64,000 nucleotides of DNA from Fredinandcohnia onubensis (GCF_002734215.1 NZ_NSEB01000010.1:62001-126000); one strand, 5' to 3'; shown: positions 42,256-52,395, counted from the first letter of the stretch. Notes: generated from the sequence alone by a model not told the origin. Program-made: numbers and translations.

Positions 42256-43944
42256 ATGGGTTTATCAACAAAGTATAAGTCTGATATTGAAATTGCTCAA
42301 GAGGCTGAGTTAAAGCCAATCAAGGAGATTGCAGACCAGTTAGATTTACTTGAAGAAGAACTAGAACCCTATGGTCATTACAAAGCAAAAATTTCCTTAG
42401 ACGTGTTGAAGCGTCTTGAACAAAAAGAAGACGGTAAAGTCATCCTTGTAACGTCCATTAATCCTACGCCGGCAGGGGAAGGAAAATCTACAGTTACTGT
42501 GGGTCTTGGACAAGGACTTGCTAAGCTTGGAAAAAGTGCAATGGTTGCGATGAGAGAACCATCCCTAGGACCAACTATGGGAATCAAAGGTGGTGCAACG
42601 GGTGGTGGATATTCACAGGTGATCCCAATGGAGGACATAAATCTGCATTTTACAGGAGATTTTCATGCGATAACAACAGCAAATAACACACTATCAGCAT
42701 TACTTGACAATCATATCCATCAAGGAAATGAACTTCAAATTGATGTCAGACGTGTCACATGGAAGCGGGTTGTTGATTTAAATGACCGTGCGCTACGAAA
42801 TGTTGTAGTTGGGTTGGGAGGACCGACTCAAGGTGTACCTCGTGAGGACGGTTTTGATATTACCGTAGCATCAGAAATTATGGCGATTTTCTGTCTTGCA
42901 ACCGACATACAGGATTTGAAGAGAAGACTATCAAAAATAGTAGTAGCTTATAATATACATAAACAACCGGTTACAGCAGCAGACCTAGGAGCAGAGGGCG
43001 CGCTTACTCTTTTATTAAAGGATGCTCTTAAACCGAATTTAGTTCAAACACTTGAACACACACCAGCTCTTATTCACGGTGGACCTTTTGCTAATATCGC
43101 TCATGGCTGTAATAGTGTAATTGCCACAAAAATGGCAGCAAAATTAGCTGATTATGTGTTAACAGAGGGTGGTTTTGGTGCGGATCTTGGAGCCGAGAAA
43201 TTCCTCGACATTAAAGCAAGATATGCAGATATTAAGCCAGAAGCGGTTGTCATTGTTGCAACTAACCGAGCTTTAAAAATGCATGGTGGCGTTAAAAAGG
43301 AAAATTTAACTGAAGAGAATGTGGAAGCTTTAGCGAAAGGTTTAGAGAACCTTCAAAAACATATTGAAACCATTCAAGCATTCGGACTGCCATTTGTAGT
43401 GGCGATTAACCGATTTGTTACAGATACAGAAAAAGAAGTTGAAAAAATTGAATCTTGGTGTGCGGAACATTCTTATCCTGTTGCTCTTACAGAAGTATGG
43501 GAAAAAGGCGGCGAAGGTGGAGGGGAGCTTGCTAAGAAGGTACTCGAGACAATTGAAAATAGTGAGAATCACTATGCACCTATTTACGAATTATCAGCCA
43601 CTATTGAAGAGAAAGTAAGGGCAATTGCTAAAACTGTTTATGGTGCAAAAGATGTTGAGTTCTCGAGTAAAGCGAAAAAACAAATGATTGATTTTGAAAA
43701 ATTCGGGTGGAGCAATCTTCCAGTTTGTATGGCAAAAACTCAATACTCACTCTCAGATGATCCAACATTGCTCGGAAGACCAACGGATTTTACAATTACA
43801 ATACGTGAGTTCCGTCCATCTATCGGCGCTGGATTCATCGTAGCTCTAACGGGTGATGTCATGACGATGCCCGGGCTACCGAAAAAGCCATCGGCACTAA
43901 ATATGGATGTGACTGAAGAAGGAAAAGCTGTAGGATTATTTTAG
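42256..43944 (+). CDS. fhs: Formate-tetrahydrofolate ligase
   Basis: 562 residues. It makes 10-formyl-THF from formate, THF and ATP. The P-loop [19 protein letters not shown] (near 65-83) and the [22 protein letters not shown] block are hallmarks; the C-terminal [12 protein letters not shown] is the FTHFS signature. ATG 42256 follows GGGGGT by eight bases; the frame could extend to 42223 without a ribosome site. Not present in B. subtilis 168 as far as I know, but common in B. cereus-like and other bacilli. A terminator follows. Confidence 0.94.
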   Translation: MGLSTKYKSDIEIAQEAELKPIKEIADQLDLLEEELEPYGHYKAKISLDVLKRLEQKEDGKVILVTSINPTPAGEGKSTVTVGLGQGLAKLGKSAMVAMREPSLGPTMGIKGGATGGGYSQVIPMEDINLHFTGDFHAITTANNTLSALLDNHIHQGNELQIDVRRVTWKRVVDLNDRALRNVVVGLGGPTQGVPREDGFDITVASEIMAIFCLATDIQDLKRRLSKIVVAYNIHKQPVTAADLGAEGALTLLLKDALKPNLVQTLEHTPALIHGGPFANIAHGCNSVIATKMAAKLADYVLTEGGFGADLGAEKFLDIKARYADIKPEAVVIVATNRALKMHGGVKKENLTEENVEALAKGLENLQKHIETIQAFGLPFVVAINRFVTDTEKEVEKIESWCAEHSYPVALTEVWEKGGEGGGELAKKVLETIENSENHYAPIYELSATIEEKVRAIAKTVYGAKDVEFSSKAKKQMIDFEKFGWSNLPVCMAKTQYSLSDDPTLLGRPTDFTITIREFRPSIGAGFIVALTGDVMTMPGLPKKPSALNMDVTEEGKAVGLF

Positions 43945-43952
43945 ACAGTGAT

Positions 43953-43973
43953 AGGGGGATCTCCCCCTTTTTA
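43953..43973 (+). terminator. Terminator of fhs
   Basis: AGGGGGATCTCCCCCTTTTT hairpin. Confidence 0.8.
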
Positions 43974-43994
43974 CCAAAAAGGAAGGTATATTTT

Positions 43995-44507
43995 ATGTTT
44001 GATCCAACCGTATTTGATAACTTAAAGGTTGTAATCGAGGGAGCTCTTTATGATTTAGATCTAGAAGGACAGCTCTTAATAACAGATCGTCAGGATCAAG
44101 TGGAAATGGCGAAAATGGGTAGGCAATATCGCATTACCTTTAAGGATAAAACTATTGATGAAATTCAAGCCTATATTAACTTGAAAGTTGACCTTGATAA
44201 TCTTGTTACTGAACTACGAAGCCTTGATGAGAATAAACCAGGGTGTTATCTGGAAATAGGGTTTATTTTTAAACTCAAATCCCTGGATGTATGCTCAAGT
44301 ATTGAACGAGTATTAACCACCATCTGGGGTGACGAAAGGGAAATCCAACAGGAAATTTCTTTTCAATATGGTACGAGAAATCAATATACGAACAATAGTA
44401 AAATTACTTTTCATCGATTAATACAAGAAGATCATATTGATGATTTACTTGAAATGGTTGACTATATCATTGAGACGATTCATCAACTACATACCGCTAC
44501 AACTTAG
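43995..44507 (+). CDS. Conserved hypothetical protein (170 aa)
   Basis: 170 residues, soluble, acidic, alpha/beta-like (VVIEGALYDLDLEGQLLITDRQ at the start). A GGAAGG ribosome site lies upstream and a terminator (GGGGC/GCCTC) right after, so it is likely a true gene. No conserved catalytic motif, signal or membrane segment was found. Family not recognised. Confidence 0.7.
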   Translation: MFDPTVFDNLKVVIEGALYDLDLEGQLLITDRQDQVEMAKMGRQYRITFKDKTIDEIQAYINLKVDLDNLVTELRSLDENKPGCYLEIGFIFKLKSLDVCSSIERVLTTIWGDEREIQQEISFQYGTRNQYTNNSKITFHRLIQEDHIDDLLEMVDYIIETIHQLHTATT

Positions 44508-44530
44508 GGGCAATCTCGCCTCTTTTTTTT
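44506..44530 (+). terminator. Terminator of the 170-aa gene
   Basis: AGGGGC AATCTC GCCTC followed by eight T. Confidence 0.7.
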
Positions 44531-44635
44531 ACGACTAAAGGATTAAATTTTCTGATAATTTAGTGTTTTTTATGATATAGTAAGAGCATATATAGTAATA
44601 TAGTGATAATGGTTATTTGTTAAGGGGGCGATTTT

Positions 44636-45481
44636 ATGGGGAAAATTGCATGGGTTACAGATAGTACAGGATTTTTAGATGAGGAACTTTTGAACCATGA
44701 GGATATTTATGTGATTCCAATGACAGTCTTTTTTGATGAGGAAGAATATCTTGATGGAGTTACAATTACACCTGCACAATTTTTTGAACGATTGAAAACG
44801 GCAAAGACCATCCCAAAAACATCACAGCCTTCCATTGGAAGCTTTGTAGAATTATATAATAGTCTCGAAGAAAAATATGATGAGATTATCTCGTTGCATA
44901 TCTCGGAAAAATTAAGTGGAACCGTTTCGTCAGCAAGACAAGCTGCAGAATTAGTGGATATTCCAGTAACAGTCATTGATTCAAAAATCCTTACCTATCC
45001 GATGACAAAATTAATGAAGGAAGGGATGAAGCTTCTACAGGATGGTGGGGCAGTATCAGACGTTGAAAAACATATCGTTGATTTAGCTGAGAGATTTGAA
45101 ACCTACGTTATTATCGGCAGTTTAGAGCAATTGCACCGAAGTGGACGAATGAACACGGCCCAATATTTCCTTGGGAGCATGCTTCAAATAAAGCCAGTCA
45201 TCCAAATAAACGATGGTGCGCTTTCAGTAAAAGAAAAAGTACGCTCTGAAAATAAAGCAACAAGTAAAATACTAGGTTATCTGAAGGATGCCATCGCGAA
45301 AAATCATGTGGAAGAGGTCTATATTTTATATGGCTTGGACGATTCTAAGACTAAGGAATGGGAGCAACTTATTCGAGAATTTACACCAGACCATATTACG
45401 ATTAATGCGTACCCTCTTGGTGTTGCGATTGGGGTACATGCTGGTGAAAATACAATTGGGCTTAGTTGGATGAATAAATAG
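44636..45481 (+). CDS. DegV-family fatty-acid-binding protein (copy 1)
   Basis: 281 residues. The N-terminal WVTDSTGFLDEELL and the TSQPSIGSF and LSGTVSSARQAAELV blocks are DegV hallmarks; DegV/FakB proteins hold a fatty acid for phosphorylation by the kinase FakA. A second paralogue lies at 59757-60599. AAGGGGGCGATTTT precedes the ATG. Whether it works with FakA here cannot be told, since no FakA gene is in the window. Confidence 0.88.
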   Translation: MGKIAWVTDSTGFLDEELLNHEDIYVIPMTVFFDEEEYLDGVTITPAQFFERLKTAKTIPKTSQPSIGSFVELYNSLEEKYDEIISLHISEKLSGTVSSARQAAELVDIPVTVIDSKILTYPMTKLMKEGMKLLQDGGAVSDVEKHIVDLAERFETYVIIGSLEQLHRSGRMNTAQYFLGSMLQIKPVIQINDGALSVKEKVRSENKATSKILGYLKDAIAKNHVEEVYILYGLDDSKTKEWEQLIREFTPDHITINAYPLGVAIGVHAGENTIGLSWMNK

Positions 45482-45482
45482 T

Positions 45483-45728
45483 CTATTTAACTAGGATGTA
45501 TTGTATTTCGTTATGAGATAGGGGGGCAATAGCTGCGATATTGTACCCAATGCTTAAAAATTGGGAGATTGTTTCCGCACAATTTGGATTTGGCGGTTCA
45601 GTGGGAGCATGAAGGCTCTTATGAAGTTGTAAAAATTGATTTGTAGTGGGATTACACGTAATCAATACAACATGACGTCCATACCATGCAGTTCCAATTT
45701 CCCGATTTAACCCTTTTGGATTAAACAT
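45483..45728 (-). CDS. Hypothetical protein (81 aa), convergent with degV
   Basis: 81 residues starting MFNPKGLNREIGTAWYG, with AAAGGTGG nine bases before the ATG on the minus strand. Two cysteines (ITCNPTTNQF, NPNCAETISQF). Its stop lies two bases from the degV stop. No family recognised. Clean ribosome site and start argue for a real gene, but there is no terminator between it and degV, so the two transcripts would overlap. Confidence 0.6.
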   Translation of the reverse strand: MFNPKGLNREIGTAWYGRHVVLITCNPTTNQFLQLHKSLHAPTEPPNPNCAETISQFLSIGYNIAAIAPLSHNEIQYILVK

Positions 45729-45751
45729 ATATTTTTACCACCTTTCACTTT

Positions 45752-45774
45752 GCCAGAGTTTACTCTGGCTTTTT
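45752..45774 (+). terminator. Rightward terminator downstream of degV copy 1
   Basis: GCCAGAG TTTA CTCTGGC TTTTT; it lies upstream of the 81-aa minus-strand gene and probably ends the degV transcript after antisense read-through of that gene. Confidence 0.7.
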
Positions 45775-45867
45775 ATAGTTTATGCATGTGTTTTGTAGTG
45801 CGCGACAGTTTAGTTGGAGCTAGAATATGATACAATGGTTACGATATTGATGGTAGTGGAGGATACG

Positions 45868-46515
45868 ATGGAGCAGCAAAAAATAATTGAAGCAACAACT
45901 ACTTTTGTGAAAAATATTTTGCAACATGATAGCAGTGGTCATGACTGGTGGCATATAGAACGCGTTAGAAAAGCAGCGTTGCAAATTGGTGAAAAAGAAA
46001 ATGCCAATTTATTTGTCGTAGAAATGGCAGCATTGTTACATGACGTGGCAGACGAGAAATTAAATAAATCAGAAGAGGAAGGCCTCATGAAAGTACGGAA
46101 CTGGCTTTCATCTTTACAAATAACGGAATCTGAACAAGAGGAAGTCATTGAAATCATCTCAACAATGTCCTTTAAGGGCGGCAGTCGACCACCTATGAAA
46201 ACAATTGAAGGACAGGTCGTTCAAGATGCTGATCGTTTAGATGCAATTGGTGCAATCGGTATTGCAAGAACCTTTGCTTATGCGGGGGCACACGGTGATT
46301 TAATCTATGACCCAGAGCTTCCTTTTCGTGAAAGCATGACAAAGGAAGAGTACCGAAATGGTAAATCAACGGCAGTCAATCATTTTTATGAAAAATTATT
46401 AAAGTTAAAAGACACACTTAATACAAATGCAGCAAAAAAAGCAGCCCAGGAACGTCATGATTTCATGACATCGTTTCTTGATCAATTTTATAAAGAATGG
46501 AATGGACAGTTATGA
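45868..46515 (+). CDS. HD-domain phosphohydrolase (YedJ-like)
   Basis: 215 residues with the HD metal-binding pattern: GHDWWHIERV, ALLHDVADEKL, and QDADRLDAIGAIGIARTF. B. subtilis YedJ and E. coli YedJ are relatives. It probably hydrolyses a nucleotide or other phosphoester; the substrate is not known. ATG 45868 follows GTGGAGGATACG. Its end overlaps the yfmR start by four bases, so translation is coupled. Confidence 0.85.
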   Translation: MEQQKIIEATTTFVKNILQHDSSGHDWWHIERVRKAALQIGEKENANLFVVEMAALLHDVADEKLNKSEEEGLMKVRNWLSSLQITESEQEEVIEIISTMSFKGGSRPPMKTIEGQVVQDADRLDAIGAIGIARTFAYAGAHGDLIYDPELPFRESMTKEEYRNGKSTAVNHFYEKLLKLKDTLNTNAAKKAAQERHDFMTSFLDQFYKEWNGQL

Positions 46516-48398
46516 GGCTTTTAACGGTTGAAGGTTTAGCAAAAAGCTATGCCGAAAAAACATTGTTTGAGGATATCTCATTCAGCATTACAGATAATGA
46601 GCGAATCGGTATAATCGGTGTGAATGGAACTGGAAAATCGACGTTATTAAAAATCATTGCCGGTGTAGAAGAAGCGGACCGCGGTGAGATTACTCATTCA
46701 AAGGGATATACAATTAGCTATTTACCGCAACAACCTGAATTTAACGAAGGGAATACGGTTCTTGACCAAGTATTCCAAGGCAGTACACCACTCCTCCGAT
46801 TATTAAAGGAATATGAGGAAGCGATGATTCAGATTGAAAAAGATTCGATGAACACAGTGAATCAGGAGAAATTATATGACCTGCAACAAAAAATGGATGC
46901 CGCAAATGCGTGGGAGGCAAACTCGAACGCAAAAGCGGTGTTATCAAAGCTTGGAATTAACGACTTTTCTCAGGACGTGATGAAACTGTCAGGTGGCCAG
47001 AAGAAGCGCGTGGCATTGGCCCAAAGCTTAATTGAAGTTCCGGACCTATTGATTTTGGATGAGCCTACCAACCATTTAGATTACGATACAATTAAGTGGC
47101 TGGAAGACTACCTTGCAAAATACAATGGAGCACTACTAGTTGTCACGCATGATCGTTATTTCTTAGACCGTGTTACGAACCGAATCATTGAGCTTGATGA
47201 AGGACAGCTTTACACTTATACCGGAAACTATAGTAGCTTCTTAGAGGCAAAAGCACTTCGAATGGAACAGGAGCAAGCATCTGAACTTAAGCGACAAAAC
47301 CTATATCGACGTGAACTTGCTTGGATTCGTCGTGGTGCTAAAGCGAGAACGACAAAGCAAAAAGCACGGATTCAACGTTTTGAGGAAATTGAGAATGCAA
47401 AGAAGACAGTAAATACGGATTCGCTTGATATTTCAGTTGGTGGTAGTCGACTAGGTAAAAAAGTAATAGAATTGAAAAATGTTTCAAAGAGTTTTGGTGG
47501 AACGAAGATTCTAGAGGATGTAAATTTACTTGTAAAACCAGGTGACCGAATCGGAATTGTTGGACGTAATGGAAGCGGGAAATCCACATTATTAAATATC
47601 ATTGCAGGTCAAGTTCCTGTAGATACGGGCGAAATCGAGATTGGACAAACAGTCAAGCTCAGCTATTATACTCAGGAAAGCATAGATATGGACCTTAACA
47701 AACGAATGATTGAGTATATTAAAGAAACGGCGGAAATGATTCATACCCTTGATGGTAAAATGATATCAGCAGCGCAAATGCTAGAGCGGTTTTTATTCCC
47801 AATGCATACCCATGGTACACCGATTCGCAAGCTTTCTGGTGGGGAACGAAGACGTTTGTATTTGTTGAAGATTATCATGGGTGAGCCGAATGTGTTGTTA
47901 CTGGATGAGCCTACGAATGATTTGGATACCCATACGTTAACAGTATTAGAGGATTATTTAGAGGACTTCCCTGGTGTTGTAATTACTGTTTCACATGACC
48001 GATACTTCTTAGATAAAGTGACAGACCAATTGTTAATTTTTGAAGAGGGGCACAAAATTTCAACTTATTTTGGAGATTACACAGATTACCTCGAGAAAAA
48101 TTCAGTTGAGGCTGCGAAGTCGGTACAAAAAGAAAAAATCGAAAAAATACCTGCACAAGAGGCGCCGAAACCAAAGAAAAAGAAGCTTTCCTACAAGGAT
48201 CAGCTTGAATGGGATGAGATTGAGGGGAAAATTGAAGCCCAAGAGGAGAAGGTTGCAGCTCTTGTTAAAGAAATTGAAGCAGCCGGAAGTGATTATCAAA
48301 AGGCACAGCAGGCAATGGATGATCATGCGAAGGAATCAGAAGTACTAGACCACTTACTTGAAAGATGGGCAGAACTATCTGAACTTGTGAATGACTAA
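46512..48398 (+). CDS. yfmR: ABC-F ATPase YfmR (ribosome-associated)
   Basis: About 628 residues with two ABC domains and no membrane segment. Walker A motifs GVNGTGKST and GRNGSGKST, signatures LSGGQKKRV and LSGGERRRL, Walker B ILDEPTNHLD and LLDEPTNDLD, an ABC-F linker (RRELAWIRRGAKARTTKQKAR), and a C-terminal coiled-coil arm after a KPKKKKLSYKDQLEWDEIE junction. YfmR in B. subtilis relieves stalled ribosomes at proline-rich stretches. ATG 46512 overlaps the HD gene's TGA. It resembles resistance-type ABC-F proteins less than YfmR. Confidence 0.9.
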   Translation: MRLLTVEGLAKSYAEKTLFEDISFSITDNERIGIIGVNGTGKSTLLKIIAGVEEADRGEITHSKGYTISYLPQQPEFNEGNTVLDQVFQGSTPLLRLLKEYEEAMIQIEKDSMNTVNQEKLYDLQQKMDAANAWEANSNAKAVLSKLGINDFSQDVMKLSGGQKKRVALAQSLIEVPDLLILDEPTNHLDYDTIKWLEDYLAKYNGALLVVTHDRYFLDRVTNRIIELDEGQLYTYTGNYSSFLEAKALRMEQEQASELKRQNLYRRELAWIRRGAKARTTKQKARIQRFEEIENAKKTVNTDSLDISVGGSRLGKKVIELKNVSKSFGGTKILEDVNLLVKPGDRIGIVGRNGSGKSTLLNIIAGQVPVDTGEIEIGQTVKLSYYTQESIDMDLNKRMIEYIKETAEMIHTLDGKMISAAQMLERFLFPMHTHGTPIRKLSGGERRRLYLLKIIMGEPNVLLLDEPTNDLDTHTLTVLEDYLEDFPGVVITVSHDRYFLDKVTDQLLIFEEGHKISTYFGDYTDYLEKNSVEAAKSVQKEKIEKIPAQEAPKPKKKKLSYKDQLEWDEIEGKIEAQEEKVAALVKEIEAAGSDYQKAQQAMDDHAKESEVLDHLLERWAELSELVND

Positions 48399-48556
48399 AA
48401 AAGGCTCGGCTTAAGTATTGCGGTTATTGTAGAGAAATATTGTAAATAGCATAAGAATTAACAGACCTTTTAATACAGTAAAAAGTATCACTATTTTCGT
48501 TTATATAATTATGGTTTTAAAATTAGTCGTCTTTGGAATCAACATTACCTTTTTTT
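48399..48556. other. AT-rich spacer without a gene
   Basis: 158 bases between yfmR and the tandem repeats. I see no convincing terminator, RNA gene or coding frame in it. Confidence 0.5.
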
Positions 48557-49140
48557 GGATTTTACGAATGACTTCATTGAGCAATCTAGATAAAAGCATA
48601 CGCATTTCTCTTTTGCGTATGCTTTTATTGCTTTATTATTTAAAAACGATACACAAATGGATATTTATTACATTTTATATATCTTTCGAAACTAATTCTA
48701 CCATTTATTGGGTTTTGTGAATGAATTCATACTGCCAATCTATATAAAAGCATACGTATATCCATTTTACGTATGCTTTTATCACATTTTTACTTAAAAA
48801 TAATACACAAATGGGTATTTATTACATTTTTAATATATTTCGAAATTTTTTCTACCATTTATTGGATTTTACGAATGAATTCATACTGCCAATCTATATA
48901 AAAGCATACGTATATCCATTTTACGTATGCTTTTATTGCTTTATTACTTAAAAATAATACATAAATGGATATTTATTACATTTTTAATATATTTCGAAAA
49001 TGTTTCTACCATTTATTGGATTTTACGGATGATTTCATACTGCCATTCTATATAAAAGCATACGCATTTCTTTTTTACTTATGTTTTTATCTGTTCTTAA
49101 CTTAAAAATAATACAAAAATACAACACTTTTTACATTTTT
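48557..49140. repeat. Four tandem copies of a ~154-bp repeat, each with a hairpin
   Basis: Unit starts at 48557, 48710, 48864 and 49018 (spacing 153, 154, 154), each opening with a variant of GGATTTTACGAATGA-TTCAT. Each has the stem AAAGCATACG / CGTATGCTTTT (weakened in unit 4), then ATACACAAATGGATATTTATT and CTACCATTTATT at the end. Units 2 and 3 are nearly identical; unit 4 diverges over its last third. A frame at 48511-48720 is not conserved between units, so the array is non-coding. The following 49.14-49.30 kb holds a weak AAGGCTAGAGGG-type stem (49158-49194) and no gene. Confidence 0.85.
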
Positions 49141-49300
49141 GAAAATTAAAGTCAAAAAAGCTCGAGGTCTGGAAAAATACCCTCTAGCCTTTTTATGAGT
49201 TATTACCTTGTAATTTATTAAACTAATTCTTATATTATTTAACCCCTGATTTTGGATTTTTACCACGTTTTTCGAACTATTTAGGCTTAATGCCGGGCCT

Positions 49301-50335
49301 TTATAATCTTTTCGCGCCTAAATATCGTGATTGCCAGTAGTTGATCGTCATATCATCAACACTCACACCGTCAGTGGAATCAGCATGGATAAATTTATTG
49401 TCGCCAAGATAAATACCAGCATGGGATGGACCTGGTTTATAGGTTTGGAAAAAGACCAAGTCCCCAACACTTGGTGCCGATACGCTCGCACCTTGATTCC
49501 ATATTCCAGAAACAGTTCGTGGGACGTTAACTCCTTTTTCCGCAAACACATATTGTAAAAAACCACTACAATCAAATCCACTTGGTGACGTTCCACCCCA
49601 GACATAAGGAACCCCCATGTAATTCATCGCGATCGATATCACACTACCATCAACAGGTGGAGTTTCCATCGGTTCAACTGTGCTTTTAACTGTTTCGGTA
49701 GTTGAATTTGACTGTGTCCGAGCTGTAACCACTTTTACTTTTTTTATGGTTAGCCCCCTGACATTTTTGTTTTTCATAATGTGATCAATGGTTTCGTCTG
49801 TGGCAAGCCCATTTTCTTCTAGGTTGAACTTCTTTTGATATGCCTTCACACTTGCCTCTGTGACGGATTCAAACTTCCCATCTATTAAACCACTATAATA
49901 GTTTAATTTGTTTAATTTGGATTGTAGCTGTTTGACCTCTGCCCCCTCGTCACCAACAGAGTAGAAAGGGGGCTTTGGCTGTATGATGACTTCATTTAAT
50001 TTCTCTAATGTTGTTTCACCAGCAATTCCGTCCATCTTCAAATCATATAATTCTTGGAATCTCTTTACAGCTTCTTGAGTAGTTTCTCCATAGTGACCAT
50101 CGATTGTTTCATAATAAAAATTTAACTTATGTAATTCGAATTGAAGAAAACGGACTGGGTATCCTGTATGACCATAGCGTAATTCCTGTTTTGTATCGAA
50201 TTGATAGTTTTTGTCTAGTAATGGATCCAAATTCTGCTTTTCAGTTGCATCAGCTGCAAGTGGGGCGCCGAAGAAAAATCCAGCAGCTAAAGATGTCACG
50301 ACAATGGCTTCGCGTGTTCCATAGCGTTTTTTCAT
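49301..50335 (-). CDS. Exported NlpC/P60 peptidoglycan endopeptidase with two peptidoglycan-binding repeats
   Basis: 344 residues. A signal peptide (MKKRYGTREAIVVTSLAAG to the ADAT cleavage region) is followed by two PG_binding_1 units (LRYGHTGYPVRFLQFEL.. and VGDEGAEVKQLQSKL..), a Thr/Ser-rich linker, and a C-terminal NlpC/P60 domain. Catalytic Cys lies in SGFDCSGFLQYVF, His in PSHAGIYLG, and the third residue in FIHADS. It should cut the D-Glu-DAP bond in the wall. ATG at 50335 follows AAGGAGGTCTTCA; the longer frame to 50458 does not fit a signal peptide. Monocistronic. Confidence 0.92.
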   Translation of the reverse strand: MKKRYGTREAIVVTSLAAGFFFGAPLAADATEKQNLDPLLDKNYQFDTKQELRYGHTGYPVRFLQFELHKLNFYYETIDGHYGETTQEAVKRFQELYDLKMDGIAGETTLEKLNEVIIQPKPPFYSVGDEGAEVKQLQSKLNKLNYYSGLIDGKFESVTEASVKAYQKKFNLEENGLATDETIDHIMKNKNVRGLTIKKVKVVTARTQSNSTTETVKSTVEPMETPPVDGSVISIAMNYMGVPYVWGGTSPSGFDCSGFLQYVFAEKGVNVPRTVSGIWNQGASVSAPSVGDLVFFQTYKPGPSHAGIYLGDNKFIHADSTDGVSVDDMTINYWQSRYLGAKRL

Positions 50336-50675
50336 TGAAGACCTCCTTGGTGTTTGCGAAAGCAAAATAGTATAGTTTTCGAAAGGTTTGTTGTAGAGAA
50401 AGGCTATGGATTTGATGGAGTACTCTAACTCATCAAAAAAATGTATACCTGTTTCCAATCCTTAGTACAACAAAAGCGAAAACAACTCTTAATGAACACA
50501 CATTTATGATATTGAGTTAAATAAGCCATTATGACAAAAGTTCGGATAATTAGTACTTAAGCGCTAAAATAAGACAAGGACTAATCGGTGAAGTATAAGT
50601 TTTCAAAATGGATATATGGTTATTTCGTGTGCTACAATTACGATAGTATACTTAGTAGGAGAAGGAGCGGTAGAT

Positions 50676-51800
50676 GTGAAAATTAAATCAATTGAACCAA
50701 CACCTAGTCCGAATACAATGAAAATTATTTTAGACGAGGAACTACCAAAGGGGAAAAGCAATAATTATAAGAAAGAAAACATAGATCAAGCACCACCACT
50801 TATTAAAGAAATCTTGGCAATTGAAGGTATTAAAGGAGTCTACCACGTAGCAGATTTCCTAGCGGTTGAACGAAATGCGAGGTATGATTGGCAGGAACTA
50901 CTACCAAAGGTTCGAAAGGTTTTTGGGGAAGTTGTCACAGAAGGCGAAAACGAAGCTCCAAAGCTGGATGAGCATTTTGGAGAAGTAAAGGTTTTTGTTC
51001 AAATGTACAAAGGTCTTCCGATGCAGGTTAAGCTTCATGACGGTGAACAGGAATTCCGATTTGGATTACCTGATGTGTTTCGGAAAGCATTGCTGCGTGC
51101 ACAAGAGGTTTCAGGTAATGTTGTGCTAGAAAGAGAATGGAAGGAACAAGGTGTTCGATACGGCAATCATGACGAAATAGGGAAAGAAGTTGTCGATGAA
51201 CTATCTGCTGCTTATTCCAAAGAAAGACTTGACCGCCTTGTTAAACAAATTTCAGAGCAAACTTCTGCTCCAACTGTCCAAAAAAGGCAATCCTATAAAG
51301 TTACTTTGGAGATGTTGGATGACCCTGAATGGACAAAACGCTATGCAAGTCTGGAACAAATGGATCCAGAAGAGGAGGATATTCCTGTCCTTGCTAAAGC
51401 ATTGAAAGATGAAAAGCCTTCTATTCGTCGTTTAGCGACTGTGTATTTAGGCATGATTGAAAAGCCTTCAGTGTTACCTTATTTGTATGTGGCTTTAAAG
51501 GATAAGTCAGTTACTGTTAGAAGAACAGCAGGTGATTGTTTGTCAGATATCGGTGACCCTGCTGCAATAGAAGCTATGTGCGAGGCATTGAAGGATCCGA
51601 GTAAGCTTGTAAGATGGCGCGCAGCGATGTTTTTATTCGAGGTTGGAGACGAGTCTGCATTAGATGCTCTAAAAGCAGTTGAAAACGATCCGGAATTCGA
51701 AGTGAAAATGCAAATCAAATTAGCCATCGAACGAATTGAAGGTGGAGAAGAGGCAAAAGGCTCTGTATGGAAGCAAATGACTGAAAGCCGTAATAACTAA
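50676..51800 (+). CDS. ypgR: YpgR, Nfu-N and HEAT-repeat protein (CvfC-like)
   Basis: 374 residues. The N-terminal ~90 residues (IEPTPSPNTMKIILDEEL, AIEGIKGVYHVADFLAVERN) form a scaffold-Nfu N-terminal domain, and the C-terminal third has HEAT-like repeats (EEDIPVLAKALKDEKPSIRRLA, LPYLYVALKDKSVTVRRTA, EAMCEALKDPSKLVRWRAA). S. aureus CvfC is a relative. Start GTG 50676 is chosen because AAGGAG lies about ten bases upstream; a longer frame from 50616 would place the promoter-like TACAAT inside the gene. It stands before brxA, as in B. subtilis. Confidence 0.88.
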   Translation: MKIKSIEPTPSPNTMKIILDEELPKGKSNNYKKENIDQAPPLIKEILAIEGIKGVYHVADFLAVERNARYDWQELLPKVRKVFGEVVTEGENEAPKLDEHFGEVKVFVQMYKGLPMQVKLHDGEQEFRFGLPDVFRKALLRAQEVSGNVVLEREWKEQGVRYGNHDEIGKEVVDELSAAYSKERLDRLVKQISEQTSAPTVQKRQSYKVTLEMLDDPEWTKRYASLEQMDPEEEDIPVLAKALKDEKPSIRRLATVYLGMIEKPSVLPYLYVALKDKSVTVRRTAGDCLSDIGDPAAIEAMCEALKDPSKLVRWRAAMFLFEVGDESALDALKAVENDPEFEVKMQIKLAIERIEGGEEAKGSVWKQMTESRNN

Positions 51801-51950
51801 TCGGAGTTTCATCCGCTTTTTATCAAACATTGTGGGGGTTTATCTCCAGAATATAAAAAACATTGGTATAGATTGGATGTTTGAAAATTGATTTTGCTTG
51901 GTCATCTATAGTATGCTAAGTTTATCGAATTTGAATTGGGAGGGATTTTT

Positions 51951-52385
51951 ATGTCAATGGCATATGATGAATATATGAAGCAAATTGTGAAGCCGATGCG
52001 TCAAGAACTTGTTGTTGCAGGCTTTGAAGAGCTTCAAACAGAAGAAGAAGTAGAAAACTTCATGGAAAAAACAGAAGGTACCACACTAGTGGTCGTAAAT
52101 TCTGTATGTGGTTGTGCTGCTGGACTTGCAAGACCTGCTGTCACTCAAGCAGTTCTTAATAACGAGAAGAAACCTGATCAACTTGTAACTGTATTTGCAG
52201 GTCAGGATAAAGACGCAACAGCAAAGATGAGAGAGTATTTCGAAGGCATCGAGCCATCATCTCCATCAATGGCTTTATTAAAAGGTAAGGAAGTTGTTCA
52301 CTTCATTCCAAGACATGAAATTGAATCAAATTCAATGGAAGCAATCATGGAAAACATAACTTCCGCATTAAATAAGCATTGCTAA
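51951..52385 (+). CDS. brxA: Bacilliredoxin BrxA (YphP)
   Basis: 144 residues, DUF1094 fold. The CGC motif (NSVCGCAAGLARPA, residues 53-55) is the bacilliredoxin active site, which removes bacillithiol from S-bacillithiolated proteins. The C-terminal region includes FIPRHEIES, typical for the family. GGGAGGG precedes ATG 51951. BrxA rather than BrxB because of the ypgR neighbour, as in B. subtilis. Confidence 0.92.
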   Translation: MSMAYDEYMKQIVKPMRQELVVAGFEELQTEEEVENFMEKTEGTTLVVVNSVCGCAAGLARPAVTQAVLNNEKKPDQLVTVFAGQDKDATAKMREYFEGIEPSSPSMALLKGKEVVHFIPRHEIESNSMEAIMENITSALNKHC

Positions 52386-52395
52386 AATAGGAATT

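Noticed and set aside
48511-48720. 69-codon frame over the tandem repeats
   Set aside because: The frame is not kept in the other repeat units and has no ribosome site.
48557-49140. CRISPR array
   Set aside because: Units are ~154 bp and directly abut; no short repeat-spacer alternation and no cas genes nearby.
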